Positions 7,680-13,379 of a stretch of 13,964 bases of DNA are shown piece by piece. The position numbers and the translations under genes are program-made. The stretch is from Bacillota bacterium (GTDB taxonomy: Bacteria > Bacillota_I > Bacilli_A > RFN20 > CAG-826). The stretch is taken from NCBI GenBank assembly GCA_003512585.1, contig DOQE01000138.1, positions 8,230 to 22,193 on the forward strand, written 5' to 3'. The notes under the pieces were generated by a model that worked only from the letters and a program-made list of their open reading frames with translations, did not search any database and was not told the DNA's origin. Position 1 is the first letter of the stretch. Each line of letters opens with the position of its first letter.

Positions 7680-8691
7680 AAAATTCCTTGTAATGATCTA
7701 TTTTCCAATTTGGATCAACCCCTAAATCCAAAGAAGCAAATATTTTCATATCATAAAGGTGAGAAGCAACCTTAGCTATCATGGCCGCATTATCGGTGGT
7801 GCACCATAAAGGCGGGATAAGAAGTTCAACCTCCGAAGAGGCAAATTTTTCTTTCATTTGCTCTCTTAAATAAGAATTGGCGGATACTCCTCCAGCCAAT
7901 ACTACTTGTTTGACTTTAAACTCGTTGGCGGCTTTAACGGTTTTGGATACAATTTGAGCAATGGCCACATCTTGAAAAGACTTAGCCATGTCGTCAACAT
8001 TAATTTCCTCGCCTTTCATCTTTAATGTATTTACTAAATTAATAACAGCGGTTTTTAAACCTGAATAAGAAAAATCGTAAGGATTCTCGCTAACATGAGG
8101 CATAGGCAAATCGTAGGTGTGTTTTCCTAATTTGGCATGTTTATCAATGGGCACCCCTCCTGGATAAGGAAGTCCTAAGACCCTAGCCACTTTATCATAG
8201 CATTCCCCAATCGCATCATCTGTGGTTTCGCCAATAATCTTAAAATCCATGGCTTGCTTCATATAAACCAATTCGGTATTGCCACCACTAGTAACAACAC
8301 AAAGCAAGGGGAATTTCAACTCTCCTATATATTCATTCGCATAGATATGTCCGGCTAGATGATGAACTGGGATTAATGGCTTTTTATAAAGCATAGACAA
8401 AGTTTTGGCGGCTTGAAGGCCGACATGAAGACAGCCAATTAATCCAGGTCCTCTAGTAACGGCAAAAGCATCCATATCTTCCAAAGACAAATTGGATTCA
8501 TCTAAGGCTTGTTGCAAGCAAAAGCAAATATTTTCACAATGAAGCCTAGAAGCAATTTCAGGCATGACTCCGCCAAATTTTTCATGGATGGAAATTTGTG
8601 TGGCCACAACATTAGCTTTTAATTCGTTCCCATCTAATATTGCAACAGAAGTTTCATCGCAACTAGATTCTATAGCAAGTATCTTAGCCAT
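7678..8691 (-). CDS. tsaD: tRNA N6-adenosine threonylcarbamoyltransferase TsaD
   Basis: Transfers the threonylcarbamoyl group from TC-AMP to A37 of ANN-decoding tRNAs, working with TsaB and TsaE. Diagnostic features are the ASKHA start ILAIESSCDETSVAI (4-18), the metal-binding HxxxH pair H111/H115 in HHLAGH, SGGNT at 135-139, the DDAIGE-DK segment at 158-167 and GGVSAN-YLR near the C-terminus followed by DNAAMIA. Its 337 residues are family length. The ATG overlaps the tsaB-rimI 3' end by 8 bases and is preceded by AAGGAG at 8-base spacing, which fixes the start. Last gene of the tsaE-tsaB-rimI-tsaD block. Confidence 0.97.
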   Translation of the reverse strand: MAKILAIESSCDETSVAILDGNELKANVVATQISIHEKFGGVMPEIASRLHCENICFCLQQALDESNLSLEDMDAFAVTRGPGLIGCLHVGLQAAKTLSMLYKKPLIPVHHLAGHIYANEYIGELKFPLLCVVTSGGNTELVYMKQAMDFKIIGETTDDAIGECYDKVARVLGLPYPGGVPIDKHAKLGKHTYDLPMPHVSENPYDFSYSGLKTAVINLVNTLKMKGEEINVDDMAKSFQDVAIAQIVSKTVKAANEFKVKQVVLAGGVSANSYLREQMKEKFASSEVELLIPPLWCTTDNAAMIAKVASHLYDMKIFASLDLGVDPNWKIDHYKEF

Positions 8692-9736
8692 TGATTATGC
8701 TCCTTACTAAATATAGGGCGTCTTCCCCGTCATCATAATAAGATTTTTTCGTAGTAATCTCCTCGAATTTATGCTTTTTATAAAACTTTTGCGCAGTTTC
8801 ATTAGACTTTCTGACTTCAAGAGTTAAAAATTCTACTGGCTCTTCCTTGCTTTTGCAGTCCTTAATCATTTGGCCTATAAGCATATTGCCAACACCCTTT
8901 CTTCTATATTCTTTGCTCACTGCTATTTGACAAATGGAGGCTGAATTAAATGTAATATAGAAATCAATAAAGCCAACGACTTTATTATCAATTAAGGCCG
9001 AATAAAGATAAGAGACCGGGTTTTCGTTCATCTCATATAACATTTGTTTTAAATCATAAGGATGAATAAAACATTCCTTTTCGATTTTCATAATTTGATC
9101 TAAATCGCTAGGAAGCATTTTACGCACGACTATTTTGTAATTATTGGAATCATAATTATCTTTTAAATAAAGAGGTTTGACTTCCATTGGATTCGAGCAT
9201 AAATGATTAGAATCTTTCAAATGAATTAAGTTATCGGCAATATCGGCTTTATATCCTTCCATTCCTAAATAAGAAGTATCGCCACATAAAAGTAAATCAT
9301 TGTCTTTTTTTAGTATTTCCAATACTTCATTGTTTTCCTTGATGCAATCTTTTAATAAGACCTCATCTTTATCGTAAATTGCACAATAGCTTCTTTTGCT
9401 CCTTGCATTAGAAACAACAAGACATTTTTTATTTCTATTCCTTAAAATTTCCAAACTAGAACCTACATACATCGGTATATGCAAAGCAAAAGAAATAACC
9501 TTAGCAACCGTTAAAGCAATCCTAATCCCAGTATAGGAGCCAGGCCCTTTGCTAACTATAACCGAACCAATGTCACTTCTATCTAAGTGATGCTTATTCA
9601 ACAATTTATCAATTTCATATACAAGCATTTCGCTTTGCCTTTGCCAGCATGGATAAGATATAACATCCTTATATTCGTTAGAAAAAATTCCAACAAGCAA
9701 TTCTTTATCACTAGAATCCAAAACCAAATCAATCAT
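8684..9736 (-). CDS. tsaB-rimI: Fused TsaB (t6A factor) and RimI-type GNAT acetyltransferase
   Basis: One 350-residue protein with two domains. Residues 1-197 are TsaB, the inactive TsaD paralogue that scaffolds the t6A complex: LVLDSSD at 4-10, GPGSYTGIRI at 64-73 and the C-terminal PLYL at 188-191. Residues 201-348 are a GNAT domain of the RimI type: IAVSKEYRRKGVGNMLI at 271-287 (acetyl-CoA P-loop RRKGVG), LEVRKSNETAQKFY at 306-319, and KSYYDDGEDAL at 331-341. RimI acetylates protein N-termini (classically ribosomal S18). In Bacillus these are separate adjacent genes, so the fusion merges two neighbours in place. AAGGAG at 8-base spacing precedes the ATG, which lies 1 base after the tsaE stop. 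Confidence 0.94.
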   Translation of the reverse strand: MIDLVLDSSDKELLVGIFSNEYKDVISYPCWQRQSEMLVYEIDKLLNKHHLDRSDIGSVIVSKGPGSYTGIRIALTVAKVISFALHIPMYVGSSLEILRNRNKKCLVVSNARSKRSYCAIYDKDEVLLKDCIKENNEVLEILKKDNDLLLCGDTSYLGMEGYKADIADNLIHLKDSNHLCSNPMEVKPLYLKDNYDSNNYKIVVRKMLPSDLDQIMKIEKECFIHPYDLKQMLYEMNENPVSYLYSALIDNKVVGFIDFYITFNSASICQIAVSKEYRRKGVGNMLIGQMIKDCKSKEEPVEFLTLEVRKSNETAQKFYKKHKFEEITTKKSYYDDGEDALYLVRSIING

Positions 9737-9737
9737 T

Positions 9738-10187
9738 TTAAAGGCTCCTTAGCAAGGGAAAGAAACGTTCACTTAATGAGGATAAGGTTATTTGCCTTTT
9801 ATTCTCCCCCAAATTCAAAATAGTAATATCCAATTTTTCATCAGGAATCAAAGAAGAAATATAATCAGGCCATTCAATAAAGCAGACTCCATCTCCTTCT
9901 ATATATTCATCTAAACCTATTTCAATATTTTGATTTTCCAGTCGATAAGCATCGATGTGGTATAAAGGGATTTTGCCAGAAAAATAACATTTCATAATAT
10001 TAAAAGTCGGGGAAATAACATCCTCTTTTATCCCTAAAGATTTAGCTATGCCTCCAACAAAAGTTGTTTTTCCCGCGCCTAAATCTCCTTTTAGCAAAAT
10101 CACGTCGCCCCTATTTAAATAAAAAGCGATCCTTTTAGCTATTTCTTTAGTATCTTCCATGCTATTTGAAATTAGAACTTTTTCCAT
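9738..10187 (-). CDS. tsaE: t6A biosynthesis P-loop ATPase TsaE
   Basis: ATPase needed for turnover of the TsaB-TsaD complex in t6A37 synthesis. The 149 residues carry Walker A GDLGAGKTT (34-42), SPTF at 59-62, HIDAYRL at 77-83 and FIEWPD at 103-108, all typical. I place the start at the ATG at 10187. A TTG at 10199 in the same frame would add four residues, but it lies only 4 bases past a TATAAT box (10203-10208) and so would probably be upstream of the transcription start. The ATG has no Shine-Dalgarno and the leader would be about 8-9 bases. First gene of the t6A block. Confidence 0.94.
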   Translation of the reverse strand: MEKVLISNSMEDTKEIAKRIAFYLNRGDVILLKGDLGAGKTTFVGGIAKSLGIKEDVISPTFNIMKCYFSGKIPLYHIDAYRLENQNIEIGLDEYIEGDGVCFIEWPDYISSLIPDEKLDITILNLGENKRQITLSSLSERFFPLLRSL

Positions 10188-10202
10188 AATTAAACCCAAA
10201 AA

Positions 10203-10208
10203 ATTATA
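10203..10208 (-). promoter_or_regulatory. Consensus -10 box (TATAAT) before tsaE
   Basis: A perfect TATAAT on the minus strand ends 15 bases before the chosen tsaE ATG. No convincing -35 is visible at 16-18 bases (the candidate there is TGCTTG or GCTTGT). It sits in the 56-base gap between ntdp and tsaE, so the t6A genes can be transcribed independently of ntdp. Confidence 0.45.
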
Positions 10209-10243
10209 CTCTATTTCTATCTCAACAAGCAGTGATGAAAAGT

Positions 10244-10831
10244 TTATTCTTTTGCCTTCTTTTGCTCTAAATCAATTTTTCTAAATGGTTGGTTTTCTGC
10301 CATGAACTTATCGTATAAACGCAATATTTGGCTATCTTGAAAAGGGAACTCCTTCTTTTTTATAAGCTCCCTTACTTCGTTTATGGATTTTTCAATGGCT
10401 TTGGAAAGCTCTTTTGGATATCCATACGTTTGGATATGCCTAGCATATTCTTTTTCATCTAGAGTTTTTTCTATTCCGTCTGGGTATAACTTTACATCCA
10501 AATCATAATCAATGTATTTTAAATAGCCTTTATCTAGCAAGGTCGGGGATGCAATATTTACGTAATAGCAAATCCCTCTGCCGTCTTTAAACATGGCGAT
10601 AACATTCATCCATTGATGTTTGAAAAGAAGGAAAATGGCTTTTTCTTTAGTAATCCATCTCCTGCCATCAGATTCGGTAACGCAACTAGCTTTTGAGGCT
10701 AACGCCCAATAAGAGGGGGTTTCTTCAACTAAATAAGCCGGAGACCATTGACGATGAAGAAGACCATCATGTTTATAAGCTTGGACTTTGATCCAACGTG
10801 TATATTTTGCTTTTGCTTTATTATCGTCCAT
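10244..10831 (-). CDS. ntdp: DUF402 protein, nucleoside tri-/diphosphatase (Ntdp/YgaC-like)
   Basis: Member of the DUF402 family close to Bacillus YgaC and staphylococcal Ntdp, which hydrolyse nucleoside tri- and diphosphates with a divalent metal. Visible family landmarks are the start KVQAYKHDGLLHRQW (15-29), TESDGRRWITKE (52-63), WMNVIAM (74-80), CYYVNIASP (88-96) and the acidic YIDYDLDVKLYPDG (106-119), whose aspartates are the expected metal ligands. After this comes a helical C-terminus with a charged tail. At 195 residues it is slightly longer than the usual ~175-180. The ATG has only a distant AGAAAGG about 20 bases upstream, so its ribosome binding is weak; no alternative in-frame start precedes the conserved region. 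A TATAAT at 10866-10871 would give a leader of about 27 bases. Confidence 0.88.
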   Translation of the reverse strand: MDDNKAKAKYTRWIKVQAYKHDGLLHRQWSPAYLVEETPSYWALASKASCVTESDGRRWITKEKAIFLLFKHQWMNVIAMFKDGRGICYYVNIASPTLLDKGYLKYIDYDLDVKLYPDGIEKTLDEKEYARHIQTYGYPKELSKAIEKSINEVRELIKKKEFPFQDSQILRLYDKFMAENQPFRKIDLEQKKAKE

Positions 10832-10865
10832 AAGAAACTAGGCTTAAAAAACCTTTCTAATAAGG

Positions 10866-10898
10866 ATTATAAAACTAATCTAAAAGAGATAAAACTAA
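10866..10898 (-). promoter_or_regulatory. Candidate ntdp promoter with a 10-base direct repeat
   Basis: A TATAAT -10 (10866-10871) is present on the minus strand. The sequence TTAGTTTTAT (plus-strand ATAAAACTAA) occurs at 10869-10878 and again at 10889-10898, start-to-start distance 20 bases, about two helical turns, overlapping the -10 and -35 regions. This could be a regulator site, but the DNA here is very AT-rich. Confidence 0.3.
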
Positions 10899-10904
10899 AG
10901 TTAA

Positions 10905-12083
10905 TTAATTTTCTTTTTTAAATAAAAGACCAAACTCCAAGAAGAAAGCAATTTGTTCTCTATATTTTTCTACATAGACCGGATCAAATGGCTTATCGTT
11001 AGGCAAAACCATCAAAGTATCTTCATAACCTAAAGCAAAATATGTTTTTCCTTTCTTTAAGGAAATGGCTACATCAACAAGCAACTTGTCGGTCCTGATT
11101 TCTTTCATCTTTTGCCTAATTTCTGGAGTCAATACTTTCTTATCTTCCTTTAAGCCACAAACAATATATTTTTTGTTATCTTCAATGATTGGAAGAGCTT
11201 TTATGGCATCAGGAGGTATGGCTCTATCATTGCCCTTGAAATAAATCATTAGTCCTTGATCAGAAATATCTAAAGTATTTTCCATCCTTAAATACTTCCC
11301 AACAAAAACGGTTTGAAGCGCTTTTCCAGTATCCTTTTGAGCACCGATATCGGCAAGTCCACATTCTACGCCTTTATATTTAAAATTAATGCTCTCTCTT
11401 GAGCCTAAGGAAGCCACATTTGGGTATAATCCACATGCTTTAAATTCGTCTTCGCTAATCTTGGAGTCGAAATCGCCAGTTAAATCGGTAATTTCTAATC
11501 CATCAAATGAATAAGAATTAACGTTTTCATAATAGGAAACAAAATAATCATGAATAATTTTCTTATTTTCCTTTCTTTGGAAAAAACCAAAAACAAGGAA
11601 ACCAATAACAGTAGCTATAGCAAAACCTAGCGCCAAATACAAAGGCAATTGCTTATTATCTTTCCAAATTTGAGCAGGAATTACATAAGATAAAACAATA
11701 AGCAAGAAACAGCCGATGGTCATTATTATTTTCCATGTGGACCATTTCTTATAAGACTTATTCCATTTTTTTCTAGCTTCTTCTATTGCCTTTAATCTAT
11801 CGTCAGAATATTCATAAAGACCCTTTTCATTCCTTTTGCTAGGTTCGACTTCGGGTTGGTCGACTTCACCTTCCTCTAATTCTTTTCTAAGGTTTAGTTC
11901 AGGTTTTTTTATCTCTTCTTTTTTTTCTTCTACTTTTTCTTGTTTTGTCTTAGCGTCGGCAAAATCTTCATCGACAACATCGTCAATGCCTTTATCTTCT
12001 TCCTCGGTGTCTTCTTGTTTTGACAAATCGTTTTCTTTATCGTTTGCAGTAACTTCTTCTACTTTATTTTCTTTTTCTTCCAT
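10905..12083 (-). CDS. DUF3137-like membrane protein with charged N-terminus
   Basis: Three regions are visible in 392 residues. Residues 1-115 are extremely rich in Glu, Lys and Asp and probably disordered/cytoplasmic. Residues 117-137 and 146-168 are two membrane segments forming a hairpin. Residues 175-392 are a soluble domain whose pattern (SKISEDEFKACGLYP at 208-222, the GVECGLADIGAQ segment, then a KALQTVFVGKYL strand) matches the DUF3137 family, of unknown function and often found with LemA-type proteins. TAGGAG 7 bases before the ATG fixes the start. An extended -10 lies further upstream at 12117-12125. The low-complexity N-terminus is not part of the usual family core. Family call is by recall of the motif pattern, so moderate. 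Confidence 0.8.
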   Translation of the reverse strand: MEEKENKVEEVTANDKENDLSKQEDTEEEDKGIDDVVDEDFADAKTKQEKVEEKKEEIKKPELNLRKELEEGEVDQPEVEPSKRNEKGLYEYSDDRLKAIEEARKKWNKSYKKWSTWKIIMTIGCFLLIVLSYVIPAQIWKDNKQLPLYLALGFAIATVIGFLVFGFFQRKENKKIIHDYFVSYYENVNSYSFDGLEITDLTGDFDSKISEDEFKACGLYPNVASLGSRESINFKYKGVECGLADIGAQKDTGKALQTVFVGKYLRMENTLDISDQGLMIYFKGNDRAIPPDAIKALPIIEDNKKYIVCGLKEDKKVLTPEIRQKMKEIRTDKLLVDVAISLKKGKTYFALGYEDTLMVLPNDKPFDPVYVEKYREQIAFFLEFGLLFKKEN

Positions 12084-12104
12084 AAATTGGCTCCTAGTAT
12101 TCTT

Positions 12105-12118
12105 TTGCTAAGTAGCAA
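12105..12118. repeat. Inverted repeat at the start of the DUF3137 gene transcript
   Basis: TTGCTA-ag-TAGCAA has perfect 6-base arms. It overlaps the last two bases of the candidate -10 box and the expected transcription start, a position typical of repressor operators. No T-run follows, so it is not a terminator. Confidence 0.35.
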
Positions 12119-12125
12119 TATAGCA
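12117..12125 (-). promoter_or_regulatory. Extended -10 promoter for the DUF3137 gene
   Basis: The minus strand reads TGC-TATATT, an extended -10 (TGn) with 5 of 6 matches to TATAAT. No good -35 lies upstream, which fits an extended -10 promoter. Initiation about 7 bases downstream gives a leader of roughly 25-30 bases that contains the TAGGAG ribosome binding site. Confidence 0.45.
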
Positions 12126-12177
12126 CGAAGCAAACATTTTTCCTTTAAAAATATTTTATTTTCATAATTCATATTAA

Positions 12178-12224
12178 CTTAAAAAGAAAAAACATCGGCA
12201 GCAACATATATGATACCGATGTTT
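12178..12224 (-). terminator. Rho-independent terminator of the thiT transcript
   Basis: On the minus strand AAACATCGG (12216-12224) pairs perfectly with CCGATGTTT (12190-12198) around a 17-base loop and is followed by a T-rich tract (TTTCTTTTT). It begins 24 bases after the thiT stop, the expected place. Confidence 0.8.
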
Positions 12225-12247
12225 AGAATATCTTTAATTTAAATAGA

Positions 12248-12967
12248 TTAACGAACTGGATAAATTTTATTTAGTTTTTGCAAAGGTCCATACAAAGCAA
12301 CTGTAACTATCAAGGCAAACAAACCCTGCAAAGGAATATAGGCGGCGTTATAAACTATTCCATCGGCAAAAGTATAGTCATAAAGAACCATCGAAGAAAT
12401 AGTTGAGCCAAGCAAACGTAAACAGGTAGCAACTATTCCGCCTGCTACAATAAGCAATATGCCAACATAGTCATAGAATTTTCTTTTACTATCAAATACA
12501 ACTTTAGAAACAAAGCCTAAAACACAAGTTGAACCAAAGCCAATCAAATAGTCAAATGGGAAAGTGGCTAGGCCGTAACCATCTGTTAAACAAGTCAATA
12601 AGCCATAAACTAGCCCGCAGGCAACAAAGCCCTTAATTGGGCCCCTTCTTAAAGCAAGAATAAACAAAGGAACCATTTGAAGATTAATTGATCCACCAGT
12701 TGGCATTGAAAACAATTTAATAAAATTAAGGACAAAAGCCATGGCTATTAACATTCCACATTCGCAAATATCGGTAACTGTATAAGCTTCACTTTCACAA
12801 GTAGATAATAGCAATATAAAAGTAGAAATAGCCATGAAAGAAGGCATCCATACACCCCATAAAGCAAAAGAAGATTCGGCATTTTTAAACTTAGATGCGT
12901 ATAAGTCTTTAATAATAAAAGTAAAAACAGTAGAAACGATCATGATGGCCATTGAGGCAAAAATCAT
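12248..12967 (-). CDS. thiT: ThiT-like thiamine ECF transporter S component (main part)
   Basis: Substrate-binding membrane subunit of an energy-coupling-factor transporter, predicted for thiamine. Residues 63-235 form the ThiT core: a first helix (67-86), GGSINLQMVPLFILALRRG at 91-109 (the characteristic segment), GFVACGLVYGLL-L-DGYG (113-132), FDYLIGFG (138-145) and YNAAYIPLQG at 206-215 near the binding site. The first 62 residues add two membrane segments not found in ordinary ThiT. An upstream TPP riboswitch strongly supports thiamine as the substrate. The ATG at 12967 has no Shine-Dalgarno and lies nine bases beyond an in-frame TAG that ends the 87-residue ORF upstream; the two may be one interrupted gene of 330 codons. 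The ATPase and EcfT parts are not in the window. Confidence 0.87.
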   Translation of the reverse strand: MIFASMAIMIVSTVFTFIIKDLYASKFKNAESSFALWGVWMPSFMAISTFILLLSTCESEAYTVTDICECGMLIAMAFVLNFIKLFSMPTGGSINLQMVPLFILALRRGPIKGFVACGLVYGLLTCLTDGYGLATFPFDYLIGFGSTCVLGFVSKVVFDSKRKFYDYVGILLIVAGGIVATCLRLLGSTISSMVLYDYTFADGIVYNAAYIPLQGLFALIVTVALYGPLQKLNKIYPVR

Positions 12968-12976
12968 TTCTTTTTT

Positions 12977-13240
12977 CTATGGGAAAAATGCAATTAAAGC
13001 AATCGCGGCCGCAGGAAGAAGAACCCCAATCCAAACTAAGAAATTGCAAGAAAAAGAAAAATCAGAAAGGATTGATGCAAGCGTGTAATAGGTCTTGTTG
13101 CCATCGACTTTAATTCTAATAAAATCGCCAGCAAAGCCTAAATAAGAAAGGATGATGAAGGCTATCGCTATATAAGGAGCGATAGACTTTAAGATGTCGA
13201 CAAAGGATCTTTCCTTGTCGCTAGGCATAACATTGTCCAT
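12977..13240 (-). CDS. 87-residue membrane ORF, probable N-terminal part of the thiamine transporter gene
   Basis: It directly follows the TPP riboswitch and has the unit's only strong ribosome binding site (GGAGG, 9 bases before the ATG at 13240). A TTG at 13261 in frame is rejected as start because it lies upstream of that site. The protein has a polar N-terminus (MDNVMPSDKERS), a membrane segment at about 19-38, a polar loop (39-65) and a second segment at 66-86 ending FFP. It then meets TAG, followed in the same frame by AAA AAA GAA and the ATG of the ThiT-like ORF. Read through, residues FFP-x-KKEMIF would make a normal basic turn between two helices, so this looks like one protein with a four-helix N-terminal extension cut by a nonsense codon. 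Alternatives are a separate small partner protein or a sequence error. Confidence 0.65.
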   Translation of the reverse strand: MDNVMPSDKERSFVDILKSIAPYIAIAFIILSYLGFAGDFIRIKVDGNKTYYTLASILSDFSFSCNFLVWIGVLLPAAAIALIAFFP

Positions 13241-13249
13241 ATAAAAATA

Positions 13250-13275
13250 CCTCCGGGACAATATTCACCCAGAGG
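13250..13275 (-). promoter_or_regulatory. SD-sequestering hairpin (expression platform of the TPP riboswitch)
   Basis: On the minus strand CCTCTGGG (13268-13275) can pair with CCCGGAGG (13250-13257), eight pairs with one G-U, around a 10-base loop, burying the GGAGG ribosome binding site of the downstream ORF. CCTCTG can alternatively pair with CGGAGG inside the aptamer 3' part (13295-13300), which would free the ribosome binding site. This indicates translational control: TPP bound, site hidden. Confidence 0.65.
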
Positions 13276-13288
13276 ATAGTAACAAAAA

Positions 13289-13379
13289 GTTCTGCCTCCG
13301 CCTGCATTACCAGGATCAGGTGAACCGTCGAGTTTGATTTAAAACTCCTCTCAGCCAACTAAGCGGTTAGCTCCGGTGC
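13289..13379 (-). ncRNA. TPP riboswitch (THI element) aptamer
   Basis: The minus strand carries the conserved THI-box parts in order: GGAGC, then P2 GCTAAC/GTTGGC around a short loop, the invariant CTGAGAG, a P3 hairpin GAGTTT/AAACTC, then ACCTGATC and the P5 hairpin CCTG/CAGG enclosing GTAATG, then GCGGAGG-CAGAA. It lies between the ung stop and a thiamine transporter gene, which is classic placement. The aptamer begins within a few bases of the ung stop codon. Expected ligand is thiamine pyrophosphate. Confidence 0.93.

Noticed and set aside
10188..10199. TTG at 10199 as tsaE start
   Set aside because: It lies 4 bases from the TATAAT box, likely before the transcription start, and adds no conserved residues.
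11836..12111. Ser/Phe-rich plus-strand frame opposite the start of the DUF3137 gene
   Set aside because: Its composition is just the complement of Glu/Lys codons in the real gene's low-complexity N-terminus.
12834..13088. 84-residue plus-strand frame across the thiT split
   Set aside because: Antisense to hydrophobic coding sequence; no start signal and no domain. It does not explain the TAG.
13241..13261. TTG at 13261 as start of the ORF upstream of thiT
   Set aside because: It would place the GGAGG ribosome binding site inside the coding region and the start inside the riboswitch's sequestering loop; the ATG at 13240 has proper spacing.
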